The position numbers were made by a program, and so were the translations under genes. Below the pieces are notes generated by a model that saw only the letters and a list, made by a program, of their open reading frames with translations, was not told the origin of the DNA and searched no databases. Shown one piece after another: positions 57,205-64,000 of a stretch of 64,000 nt of DNA (its first letter is position 1; each line of letters opens with the position of its first letter). The DNA is taken from NCBI RefSeq assembly GCF_036226505.1, contig NZ_CP108484.1, positions 8,279,501 to 8,343,500 of the forward strand, read 5' to 3'. This DNA is from Kitasatospora sp. NBC_01246 (GTDB lineage: Bacteria > Actinomycetota > Actinomycetes > Streptomycetales > Streptomycetaceae).

Positions 57205-57864
57205 CAGTTACGCCTCCTCCATGGGTCTGAGGAGCGCCTTGCCATCGGGGCCGGGCCGAAACGGCCTCCCGCATGACGTTCGCTCAGCGTCACCGGTGTC
57301 GTGAACCCGCTTGCGCCACCGCCTGGATGGGGCTGCGGCCGGGGTGGCGACGGAGCGTTGCCGGTCTCGGCGAGCGGAGCCCGTCAACGGGGGGTACTCG
57401 CGGTGGCGGCGACACGGTGGGTGGCAGCTGGTCGGCGGCGGGAGAGCCTGCGGTTCACCCGTTCGGCCCACCGTCGGGGTCGGTACCGGTCACCCTCCGG
57501 AGCCGGTGGGGAGGACCTGGTCGTGGATTCGGGACCGGCCGCCCGAAGGTCTCCGGCCTGCGGCTTCGGCCCGTGACTCCGGCCCGTGACTCCGGCCCGT
57601 GACTGCGGCCGACCCGTGGGGCACCATCACCGGTGCGTCCGGAGCCACCGCTGCGGACAGCCCGCCCCCGCCGCCGGGTGGCCCGGCCTCCGCGTTTCCC
57701 GGACTTCGTCCTCGAACCTCCCGTACAGTGCGGTCCAGAGGGTGGGCCCATCGGTCGGCACGAGCCGATCCCGGACATCTTCGCCCCTTCGACGGGGGCG
57801 GAACTCCGGACCTTGCTACGAGACCGGCCCCGGTTCCGGCCGGGACGCCGACGGGGGAGACGAC
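57205..57864. other. Divergent region between PRC/YsnF and SDR genes
   Basis: No gene is supported in these 660 bases. It contains three tandem 13-base repeats (57568-57606). Open frames here lack ribosome sites and recognisable domains. Confidence 0.4.
57568..57606. repeat. Three tandem 13-base repeats GGCCCGTGACTCC
   Basis: Copies at 57568-57580, 57581-57593 and 57594-57606 differ by one base in the last. They lie about 260 bases upstream of the SDR gene, in a region without genes. Confidence 0.6.
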
Positions 57865-58644
57865 GTGGGGGAACTGGACGGCAAGGCCGCCCTGGTGACG
57901 GGCGGCTCGCGCGGGATCGGGCGCGCCGTCGCCCGACGGCTCGCCGCCGAGGGGGCGTTGGTCGCGGTCCACTACGGTGCGAACCGAGCGGCCGCCGCCG
58001 AGACGGTGGCGCTCATCGCCGAGGCCGGCGGTGTGGCGTTCGCGGTGCGGGCCGGGTTCGGCGAAAGCGGCGCGGTGGACCGGCTGTTCGAGGAACTGAC
58101 CGCGGGGCTGGCCGAGCACGGCGCCGACGGTCTGGACATCCTGGTCAACAACGCGGGTGTCCACTCGGCCAGTTCGATCGGGCAGCTCACCGAGGAGGAG
58201 CTGGAACGGCTGCTCGCGGTCAACGTGCGCACGCCGATCTTCGTGATCCAGCGGGCGCTGCCCCTGCTGCGGGACGGCGGCCGGATCGTCAACGTGGGCT
58301 CCGCGGCCACCCGGATCGCGAGCCCCCTCCAGATCGGCTACACCGTGACCAAGGCGGCGCTGGCCGCTCTCGGCCCGTCGCTCGCCAACGAGTTCGGCCG
58401 GCGCGGGATCACCGTGAACACGGTCGAACCCGGGGTGGTACTGACCGACATGACCGCCGGGTGGACGGGCGCTCCCGAGGCGGTGGCCGGACTGGAGTCG
58501 ATCACCGCGCTCGGACGGATCGGCGAACCGGAGGACGTCGCCGATGTGGTGGGCTTCCTGGCGGGGCCGCGGGGCCGCTGGGTGACCGGCCAGACCCTCG
58601 ACGTCTCCGGCGGCACCTACCTCGGCCCGATCCCTGCGGGGTGA
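57865..58644 (+). CDS. Short-chain dehydrogenase/reductase (FabG-like)
   Basis: This 259-residue NAD(P)-dependent oxidoreductase has the cofactor motif TGGSRGIGRAVARR (TGxxxGxG) near residues 12-25. ILVNNAGVHSAS supplies NNAG, the catalytic Ser lies in NVGSAATRI, and YTVTK gives Tyr-x-x-x-Lys; VNTVEPGVVLTDM and the C-terminal GQTLDVSGG are also typical. The Ser-Tyr-Lys set is complete. The substrate cannot be inferred. The GTG at 57865 has GGGGGAG at good distance. It has no operon partner. Confidence 0.93.
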   Translation: MGELDGKAALVTGGSRGIGRAVARRLAAEGALVAVHYGANRAAAAETVALIAEAGGVAFAVRAGFGESGAVDRLFEELTAGLAEHGADGLDILVNNAGVHSASSIGQLTEEELERLLAVNVRTPIFVIQRALPLLRDGGRIVNVGSAATRIASPLQIGYTVTKAALAALGPSLANEFGRRGITVNTVEPGVVLTDMTAGWTGAPEAVAGLESITALGRIGEPEDVADVVGFLAGPRGRWVTGQTLDVSGGTYLGPIPAG

Positions 58645-58776
58645 GCCGCAACCCCCGACGACCACCGACGGGTTGACACCGTACCGGCCGGGCGGAACGT
58701 CCACTGGGCACTCGACCCACTTCACCTACTGAGCGGGGCCCGGCCGGTTCGTCCGCTGCTTGTCGGGTGCGCGCGT

Positions 58777-58816
58777 GCGGAACGCTCGACCGGGAGATCC
58801 CGGTCGAGCGTTCCGC
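58777..58816. terminator. Strong terminator downstream of GAPDH
   Basis: A perfect 19-base-pair stem, 58777-58795 with 58798-58816, lies between the converging SDR and GAPDH genes; it starts 17 bases after the GAPDH stop on the minus strand. Confidence 0.9.
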
Positions 58817-58832
58817 AGGAGATGACTTCCCG

Positions 58833-59831
58833 TCAGTTGGCGGCGAGGAGCTGGAGCGTATCGATCACGCGGTTGGAGAAGCCCCACTCGTTGTCGTACC
58901 AGGCGACCACCTTGACGTGTCGGCCGTCGACGCGGGTCAGGGCCGAGTCGAAGATGGACGAGGCCGGATTGCCCGTGATGTCGGAGGACACGAGCGGGTC
59001 GTCCGAGTACTCGAGGATGCCGGCGAGCGGCCCCTGCGCCGCGGCGCGGTACGCGGCGAGGACCTCGTCGCGCGTCACGTCGCGGGTGACGGTGGTGTTG
59101 AGTTCGACGATCGAGCCCACCGGCACCGGCACGCGGATCGAGTCGCCCGACAGCTTGCCGTCGAGGTTCGGCAGCACGAGGCCGATCGCCTTGGCGGCGC
59201 CGGTCGTGGTCGGCACGATGTTGACGGCGGCGGCACGGGCCCGGCGGGCGTCGCGGTGCGGGCCGTCCTGCAGGTTCTGCTCCTGCGTGTAGGCGTGCAC
59301 CGTCGTCATGAAGCCGTGCTCGATGCCGGCGAGGTCGTCGAGCACCGCGGCCAGTGGCGCGAGGGCGTTGGTCGTGCAGGAGGCGTTCGAGACGATCGTG
59401 TGCGCGGCCGGGTCGTAGGCGTCGGTGTTGACCCCGTACGCCAGCGTCACGTCGGCACCGTCCGACGGTGCGCTGACCAGGACCTTCTTCGCGCCGGCGG
59501 CGAGGTGGGCGCGGGCGGCCCCGGCCGAGGTGAAGCGACCGGTCGCCTCCAGCACGATGTCCACGCCGAGTTCGGCCCACGGCAGCTGCGCGGGTTCACG
59601 CTCGGCGAGCACCGTGATGCGACGGCCGTCGACGACGAGGGCGTTTCCGTCGACGGTCACCGGGCGGCCGAGCCGGCCGGCCGTCGTGTCGTAGGCGAGC
59701 AGCCGCGCGAGGATGGCGGGCTCCGTGAGGTCGTTGACCGCGATGATTTCCAGGTCGCTGTCACGTTCCAGCAGCGCACGCAGCACATTGCGTCCGATGC
59801 GGCCGAATCCGTTGATGGCGATGCGCGTCAT
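58833..59831 (-). CDS. gap: Glyceraldehyde-3-phosphate dehydrogenase
   Basis: This 332-residue glycolytic enzyme oxidises and phosphorylates glyceraldehyde 3-phosphate. It has the NAD motif INGFGRIGRNVLRAL, the catalytic Cys152 in SNASCTTN, the partner His in TTVHAYTQEQN and the C-terminal VKVVAWYDNEWGFSNR. Asp33 after VN (AVNDL) indicates NAD preference. The length is standard. It is not beside pgk and tpiA, so it is probably a second, solitary isozyme of the kind found in Streptomyces. The ATG at 59831 is at the family's conserved N-terminus. Confidence 0.96.
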   Translation of the reverse strand: MTRIAINGFGRIGRNVLRALLERDSDLEIIAVNDLTEPAILARLLAYDTTAGRLGRPVTVDGNALVVDGRRITVLAEREPAQLPWAELGVDIVLEATGRFTSAGAARAHLAAGAKKVLVSAPSDGADVTLAYGVNTDAYDPAAHTIVSNASCTTNALAPLAAVLDDLAGIEHGFMTTVHAYTQEQNLQDGPHRDARRARAAAVNIVPTTTGAAKAIGLVLPNLDGKLSGDSIRVPVPVGSIVELNTTVTRDVTRDEVLAAYRAAAQGPLAGILEYSDDPLVSSDITGNPASSIFDSALTRVDGRHVKVVAWYDNEWGFSNRVIDTLQLLAAN

Positions 59832-59991
59832 GAGTGGTGTCCCTTCGGTTCACCACCAAATCTCGCGTACGGCGCCCGCTCACGACAGCGGCGTGATTGC
59901 CACGGTTCAAAAGGATCACGCCAGCTCACCCGTCCTCGAAGGTGATCCGAGCGGGCCCCGGCCGTCGTCCAGGAAGGCGAGGAGGCGAGGT

Positions 59992-60244
59992 CGTGCTCGG
60001 CCTCCCCGCCCCCACCGTCGCCGGCTTCGCCCGGAACGGGATCGTCGAAGCGCTCGGCCCCGACCGCTGCCGACTCGTCCTCGGATCCTGGTCCTGGACC
60101 GGCCTGGCCGCCGCCCCGGGCAGCTTCGACGCCGACATCGAGGTCGTCGGCCCGCCCGAACTCGGGAGCGCGTTCGCGCACCTCGCCACGCGTTGCGCCA
60201 AGGCCGTCGGAGCCTCCGGCCCGCCCCCGGCCGGGACGCCGTAG
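59992..60244 (+). pseudogene. C-terminal remnant of a WYL-domain regulator
   Basis: In the frame from about 59992 the sequence LGPDRCRLVLGSWSWTGLAAAPGSFDADIEVVGPPELGSAF, read as two blocks (LGPDRCRLVLGSWSWTGLA and FDADIEVVGPPELGSAF), matches the last about 80 residues of HTH-WYL (YafY-type) regulators. Their common pattern is Cys-x-Leu...D-E-V-x-x-P-x-E-L. The helix-turn-helix and WYL regions that should precede it are absent, and GAPDH lies immediately upstream on the other strand. It is therefore a truncated gene end with no start of its own. Confidence 0.55.
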
Positions 60245-60281
60245 ACCCGGAACACCCCGCGTGGAACGGCCCGGGCTGCTC

Positions 60282-61241
60282 CTAGGACTGCTGGGCCGTG
60301 AAGGTGCGCCGGTACTCGCTCGGCGTCGTGCCGAGGATGCGACGGAAGTGCAGCCGCAGATTGGCACCGGTGCCCAGACCGACGTCGGCGGCGATCTGCT
60401 CGATGTGCCGCTCGGAGCGTTCCAGCAGCTCACGGGCCCGGTCCAGGCGGGCCCGCATGACCCACTCCATCGGCGTGTACCCCGTGTCGTCGACGAAGCG
60501 CCGCGAGAAGGTGCGCGGCGACACCGCGGCGTGCCGGGCGAGCAGTTCGAGGGTGAGGGGCTCGCCGAGCCGGTGCAGCGCCCACTCGCGGGTGGCGGCG
60601 AACCGCTCGCCGAGTGGCTCGGGCACACTGCGCGGCACGTACTGCGCCTGGCCGCCGCTGCGGTAGGGGGCGGCGACCAGGCGACGGGCGGCGTGGTTCG
60701 ACGCGGCCACCCCGAGGTCGCCGCGCAGGATGTGCAGGCACAGGTCGATGCCCGAGGCCGCGCCGGCGGACGTCAGGACGCTGCCCTCGTCGACGAACAG
60801 GACGTTCTCGTCGACCTGGACGAGCGGGTGCTTCGCCGCGAGCGCCCGCGCGTAGTGCCAGTGCGTCGTGGCGCGCTTGCCGTCGAGCAGGCCCGTGGCG
60901 GCGAGCGCGAAGGCGCCCGTCGAGATGGCGGCGAGCCGCGCGCCCCGGTGGTGGGCGGCGATCAGCGCGTCCACGACGGCCCGCGGCGGGTCGTCGCGGC
61001 CCGGGAACCGGTACCCGGGGACGAAGACGATGTCGGCCCACGCCAGCGCGTCGAGGCCGTGGGCGACGAGGTACGACAGGCCGTCGCCGCCGGTCACCGG
61101 ACCTGGCGCGGCCCCGCACACCCGCACCTCGTACGGCATGCTCGCGCGGGTCGTGAAGACCTGGGCGGGAATGCCGACATCGAGCGGTTTCGCGCCCTCC
61201 AGGACGAGGACGGCGACGCGAAGCAGGCGGGAGTCGGGCAC
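60282..61241 (-). CDS. GlxA-type AraC-family regulator (DJ-1/PfpI plus HTH)
   Basis: This 319-residue transcription regulator has an N-terminal DJ-1/PfpI-like domain (about residues 8-185; VAVLVLEGAKPLDVGIPAQVF, ADIVFVPGYRFP, AAISTGAFALAATGLLDGKRATTHW). There Ser replaces the usual nucleophile Cys in the elbow, so it senses rather than catalyses. The C-terminal AraC helix-turn-helix (about 215-312) has LTLELLARHAAVSPRTFSRRF and IEQIAADVGLGTGANLRLHF. The GTG at 61241 starts the family's normal N-terminus. Neighbouring genes do not reveal a target. Confidence 0.92.
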   Translation of the reverse strand: MPDSRLLRVAVLVLEGAKPLDVGIPAQVFTTRASMPYEVRVCGAAPGPVTGGDGLSYLVAHGLDALAWADIVFVPGYRFPGRDDPPRAVVDALIAAHHRGARLAAISTGAFALAATGLLDGKRATTHWHYARALAAKHPLVQVDENVLFVDEGSVLTSAGAASGIDLCLHILRGDLGVAASNHAARRLVAAPYRSGGQAQYVPRSVPEPLGERFAATREWALHRLGEPLTLELLARHAAVSPRTFSRRFVDDTGYTPMEWVMRARLDRARELLERSERHIEQIAADVGLGTGANLRLHFRRILGTTPSEYRRTFTAQQS

Positions 61242-61554
61242 AGGAAGAGGTTACGTGGAGCCGTGACCCCGGTCGGCCCCGGACGCGGGCCGGCCGGACG
61301 GCCTTCGGCGGTGCGCCCGGTGGGTGCGTTGCCCTGGCCGGCGCTTCCGATCGGGCCGACCTTCACCGGGGAGCCGCCGCCGTCCGTGACGGGCAGGGCG
61401 CCGGTGCCCGGCCAGGTGAGGTGGACCGGCTTCGTCTCGTCCGGCGGGGTCACGACCAGCCCGGTGACGCGAACGCCCGAGCCGCGCCCGTCCCGCCACG
61501 CACCCTCGCCCCCGGCGCGCGCGGGCGGACCGGCCTCGGCTAGCCTGCCCCCTC
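61242..61554. other. Intergenic region before thpR
   Basis: No gene or clear site is recognised in these 313 bases between divergent starts. Confidence 0.35.
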
Positions 61555-62169
61555 GTGGACGATCGACCCGAGCCCTCGACCCTGCGCGTCTTCGTGGCGC
61601 TAGCCCCGCCCGACGATGCCAAGGACGAACTGGCCCGGGCCCTGCGACCCGCCTATGCCGGGTACCCGCGGCTGCGGTGGAACCGGATCGAGGACTGGCA
61701 CATCACCCTCGCCTTCCTCGGCGAACTGCCTGCCACGGCGGTGCCGCTGCTGCGGTCGGCGCTGGCCGGCCAGGCCGCGTCGCGCCCGGCTCTGCGCCTG
61801 GGCCTGCGGGGCGGCGGCCACTTCGACCAGCGCCTGCTGTGGAGCGGGATCGACGGCGACCTGGACGGACTGCACCTGCTCGCCACCGACGTCCGGAGCG
61901 TGATCAGGTCCTGCGGGATCGCGTTCACGGATCGCCCCCTGCGCCCCCATCTGACGCTGGCACGGTCCCGGCGCGACGACCCCACCAGCGTGCCGCAGGC
62001 CGCGGCCGGACTCGCCGGGTTCGTGGGCCGGTCCTGGCGGACCGAACGCCTCCACCTCGTCGGCAGCAACATCGGCCGCGGCCCCGGGCCGATCCGCTAC
62101 CGCGACATCGAGGCATGGCGATTCGCCGCCGCCCGCACCGGCGGCGAGGACGTTCCCAGCGAGCCGTGA
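61555..62169 (+). CDS. thpR: RNA 2',3'-cyclic phosphodiesterase (ThpR, 2H family)
   Basis: This 204-residue member of the 2H phosphoesterase superfamily opens 2',3'-cyclic phosphates at RNA ends (LigT/ThpR). The two catalytic HxT motifs are HITLAFLGEL (near residue 50) and HLTLARSRR (near 134). RVFVALAPPDDAKDEL is the typical N-terminus and LHLVGSNIGRGPGPIRY the typical C-terminus. Both catalytic dyads are intact. The GTG at 61555 directly precedes the conserved N-terminal strand; I see no strong ribosome site, so a start a few codons away is possible. Confidence 0.92.
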   Translation: MDDRPEPSTLRVFVALAPPDDAKDELARALRPAYAGYPRLRWNRIEDWHITLAFLGELPATAVPLLRSALAGQAASRPALRLGLRGGGHFDQRLLWSGIDGDLDGLHLLATDVRSVIRSCGIAFTDRPLRPHLTLARSRRDDPTSVPQAAAGLAGFVGRSWRTERLHLVGSNIGRGPGPIRYRDIEAWRFAAARTGGEDVPSEP

Positions 62170-62411
62170 CCGAGGCCTTGCGGCCTTGCGGCCTCGCGGC
62201 CGCAGTGGGGGGCGGCCGGGGGATCAGCCGCCTCCGAGCGGTGCTCGACCGCCGGCCGAGGCGCCGTGCCCGGCGGTGCGTTCGGGGAGGTGACGGGGGG
62301 CTGTCGGTGATGACGGCGATCTATCAGTGATCGGTGAGTCGGCCGCTGTGTGATGGGTCAGGTCGGCGCCGCCGTCCTGCACACCTCCCCCAGTCGAAGG
62401 AGCCACTCGTC

Positions 62412-63362
62412 ATGACCCCCGCACCCCTGAGCCCGCCGTGGGACGTCCACCGGTTGCCGTCCGCCGCCGGCAAGTCCTTCCTGGTCACCGGAGGCAACGC
62501 CGGGATCGGCTACTTCGTCGCGGAGCAGCTCGCCGCGACCGGGGCCGTCGTGGTGCTCGGCTGCCGGGACCGGGGGAGGGCGGGTGCCGCCATGGCGGCG
62601 ATCCGGTCGCGTGTTCCCGCCGCCCGGCTGCGCCACCTTCCGCTGGACCTCGCCGACCTGGCATCCGTGCGCGGCGTGGCGGACGGCCTCGGGCTCGACC
62701 GCCTCGACGCGGTGGTCCACAACGCGGGCGTCGCGCTCGACGACCCGCCGCGGCGGACGACGGAGGACGGTCACGAGCTGATGTTCGGGGTCAACCACCT
62801 CGGCCACGTCGCGCTGACCCGGGCACTGGCGCCCCTGCTGTCCGCGGCGCCGGCCGCCCGGATCGTCACGGTGGGGAGCTTCGCGGCGCGCTCCGAACGG
62901 CTGGACCCGGACGACCTCCAGTCGCTTCGGGACTACCGCCCCAGTCGTACCTACGGCCGGTCGAAGCTGGCGCAGATGTCCTTCGCCTTCGAGCTGGACC
63001 GCCGCCTGCGCGCCCGGGGCAGCACCCTGCTCAGCGTGGTGGCCCACCCCGGCGGCGCCCTGGACTCCCTGACCCCGCCCCGCCCGGGGGTGCACGCGGC
63101 GTCCCGGGGCACCCGGCTGCGCGCGCTGCCCGCCGGGCTGCTGCTCCAGGGCAAGGACGCCGGGGCGTGGCCGATCGTCCGGGCGGTCCTGGACCCGCGG
63201 GTGCGGGGAGGGCAGCTGTGGGGGCCCAGGGCCTTCGGCCTGCGCGGCGCGCCGCGGCTGGAGCCCGCGCGGGCCCACATGACCGATCCGGCCGTCGCCG
63301 GGCACCTGTGGGACGCCAGCTGCGACGGGGCCGGCGTCGAGGCCCACCTGGGCCTCCTCTAG
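62412..63362 (+). CDS. SDR-family oxidoreductase (retinol-dehydrogenase-like)
   Basis: This 316-residue extended SDR has cofactor motif TGGNAGIGYFVAEQL (TGxxxGIG) near residues 28-42, and GCRDRGR after strand two favours NADP. LDAVVHNAGVALDDPPRRTTEDG gives the NAG element, NHLGHVALT the structural Asn, then the catalytic Ser in TVGSFAAR and YGRSK as Tyr-x-x-x-Lys. It resembles bacterial WW-domain-oxidoreductase/retinol-dehydrogenase-like enzymes. The ATG at 62412 follows AAGGAG. The substrate is unknown. Confidence 0.9.
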   Translation: MTPAPLSPPWDVHRLPSAAGKSFLVTGGNAGIGYFVAEQLAATGAVVVLGCRDRGRAGAAMAAIRSRVPAARLRHLPLDLADLASVRGVADGLGLDRLDAVVHNAGVALDDPPRRTTEDGHELMFGVNHLGHVALTRALAPLLSAAPAARIVTVGSFAARSERLDPDDLQSLRDYRPSRTYGRSKLAQMSFAFELDRRLRARGSTLLSVVAHPGGALDSLTPPRPGVHAASRGTRLRALPAGLLLQGKDAGAWPIVRAVLDPRVRGGQLWGPRAFGLRGAPRLEPARAHMTDPAVAGHLWDASCDGAGVEAHLGLL

Positions 63363-63456
63363 ACGCGGCTCCCGGTGTAGAAGCGGCTCCCGGTGCTCCG
63401 TGCCACCGTCGTGGTCGGCGCCGCCCCGGGAGCCGGGACGGTCAGCGGCGGGCAGG

Positions 63457-64000
63457 TCAGCGCCGGGCGGTGGCGGTCAGCTCCGCGGTGGCGAGGATGT
63501 GTCCGCTCATCGCCATCGAGAAGGAGGCCACGGCGGGGGTGCTGGTCGCGGCCAGGCCCAGGCCGGGCACGTCCAGCGCCACCACCCGGAGCACGTAGTG
63601 GTGCGCGCGGTCGCCGGCCGGCGGGCAGGGGCCCAGGTAGCCGGTGGCGCCGGTGTCGTTGGGCCCCGCGACCGCGCCGGCCGGTGTGGCGCCGGTGAGG
63701 GTCGTGACGGTGGCCGGGATGTCCCAGGTCATCGCGTGCCAGAAGCCGCTGCCGGTCGGCGCGTCCGGGTCGAAGAGCGAGACGGCGTAGCTGCGGGTGC
63801 CGGCGGGGGCGCCGGACCAGTGGACGGTCGGTGCCTGGTTGGCGCCGGAGCAGCCGAAGGCGTTCGCGTAGCCGGCCGCCGGGACCGTCCCGTTCCGCCA
63901 GTCGGGGCTGGTCACGGTGAACCGGGGCGTGTGCCGGGGGACGCCCGCGCGCACCTCGGTGTGCCCGAAGCGGTCCGATTGGGTGGCGGAGTGGGCCGCC
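63457..64000 (-). CDS. YbhB/YbcL (PEBP) family protein, cut by the window edge
   Basis: At least 181 codons are present. The reading frame is open beyond the right edge (SATQSDRFGHTEVRAGVP precedes the first internal start), so the start and probably a signal peptide lie outside. The PEBP fold is shown by FTVTSPDWRNG, NQAPTVHWSGAPAG, YAVSLFDPDAPTGSGFWHAMTWDIPATV and YLGPCPPAGDRAHHYVLRV. The DPDAP and GPCPP-H ligand-pocket motifs are complete. Bacterial members bind phospho-ligands or inhibit serine proteases; the role here is unknown. It converges on the SDR gene. Confidence 0.88.
   Translation of the reverse strand, partial: AAHSATQSDRFGHTEVRAGVPRHTPRFTVTSPDWRNGTVPAAGYANAFGCSGANQAPTVHWSGAPAGTRSYAVSLFDPDAPTGSGFWHAMTWDIPATVTTLTGATPAGAVAGPNDTGATGYLGPCPPAGDRAHHYVLRVVALDVPGLGLAATSTPAVASFSMAMSGHILATAELTATARR

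Noticed and set aside
61094-61453. Minus-strand frame TPPDETKPVHLTWPGTGALP
   Set aside because: Overlaps the GlxA gene start and lacks a ribosome site or domain; probably GC-driven.
63366-63396. Direct repeat GCGGCTCCCGGTG, two copies
   Set aside because: Only two short GC-rich copies after the SDR stop; likely chance or part of a weak terminator.

Overview
The window is high-GC DNA (roughly 73-74 percent by eye) with GTG and TTG starts, strong G+C third-position bias, TAGNNT-like -10 boxes and many actinobacterial families (DUF4193, DUF6247, DUF6493, DUF4232, ECF41 sigma factor, class IV lanthipeptide synthetase). This points to a chromosome of the Streptomycetaceae (Streptomyces or Kitasatospora; I cannot choose between them from sequence alone). 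No rRNA, CRISPR array, insertion sequence or integrase was found. One atypical tRNA-Tyr is present.

Layout. 1-8 kb: a DUF1349 protein, a decayed galT, a DeoR regulator, a small recombinase-like protein, a cyclophilin, an EF-hand protein, a TrmB/LuxR-type regulator divergent from a membrane protein, the tRNA, and a Gly/Cys-rich membrane peptide paired with a GRDP-like protein. 7.8-14 kb: a complete oligopeptide-type ABC transporter on the minus strand (two permeases, one fused double-ATPase, and the binding lipoprotein last). 14.6-17.6 kb: a compact class IV lanthipeptide locus, with one LanL synthetase and two nearly identical precursor peptides. 18.4-30 kb: a type II toxin-antitoxin pair, an NlpC/P60 endopeptidase, a PiT phosphate transporter, a large DUF6493 protein, a cis-prenyltransferase translationally coupled to an MpaB-type oxygenase with EF-hands, and a secreted M15-like protein. 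29.9-32.1 kb: an ECF41 sigma factor and a flavin oxidoreductase with a recognisable ECF41-type promoter. 32.3-41.4 kb: a spherulin-4 remnant, a GT-C-like membrane protein, a GH16 glucanase, and a DedA/PAP2/PAP2 operon next to an OmpR/EnvZ-type two-component system. 41.6-49.5 kb: a methyltransferase, a DUF1772 protein behind a promoter with paired palindromes, a VWA protein, a gene interrupted by an in-frame TGA, an M23 peptidase, a decayed P450 and a DUF4193 protein. 50-53.4 kb: an MfnB-type furan synthase translationally linked to an aldehyde dehydrogenase and a zinc alcohol dehydrogenase. 53.6-64 kb: a secreted beta-propeller, a DUF4232 lipoprotein, a PRC/YsnF stress protein, two SDR-type oxidoreductases, GAPDH, a GlxA-type regulator, ThpR and a PEBP-family protein cut by the right edge.

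The most interesting systems are (i) the two-precursor class IV lanthipeptide locus, (ii) the three-gene MfnB/ALDH/ADH operon, which should make an oxidised 2,4-substituted furan from triose phosphate, and (iii) the coupled cis-prenyltransferase and MpaB-type oxygenase pair, which suggests making and then oxidatively trimming a polyprenyl chain. A further theme is gene decay: galT, a spherulin-4 gene, a P450 and a WYL-regulator gene all survive only as internally deleted, frameshifted or truncated remnants between intact genes.
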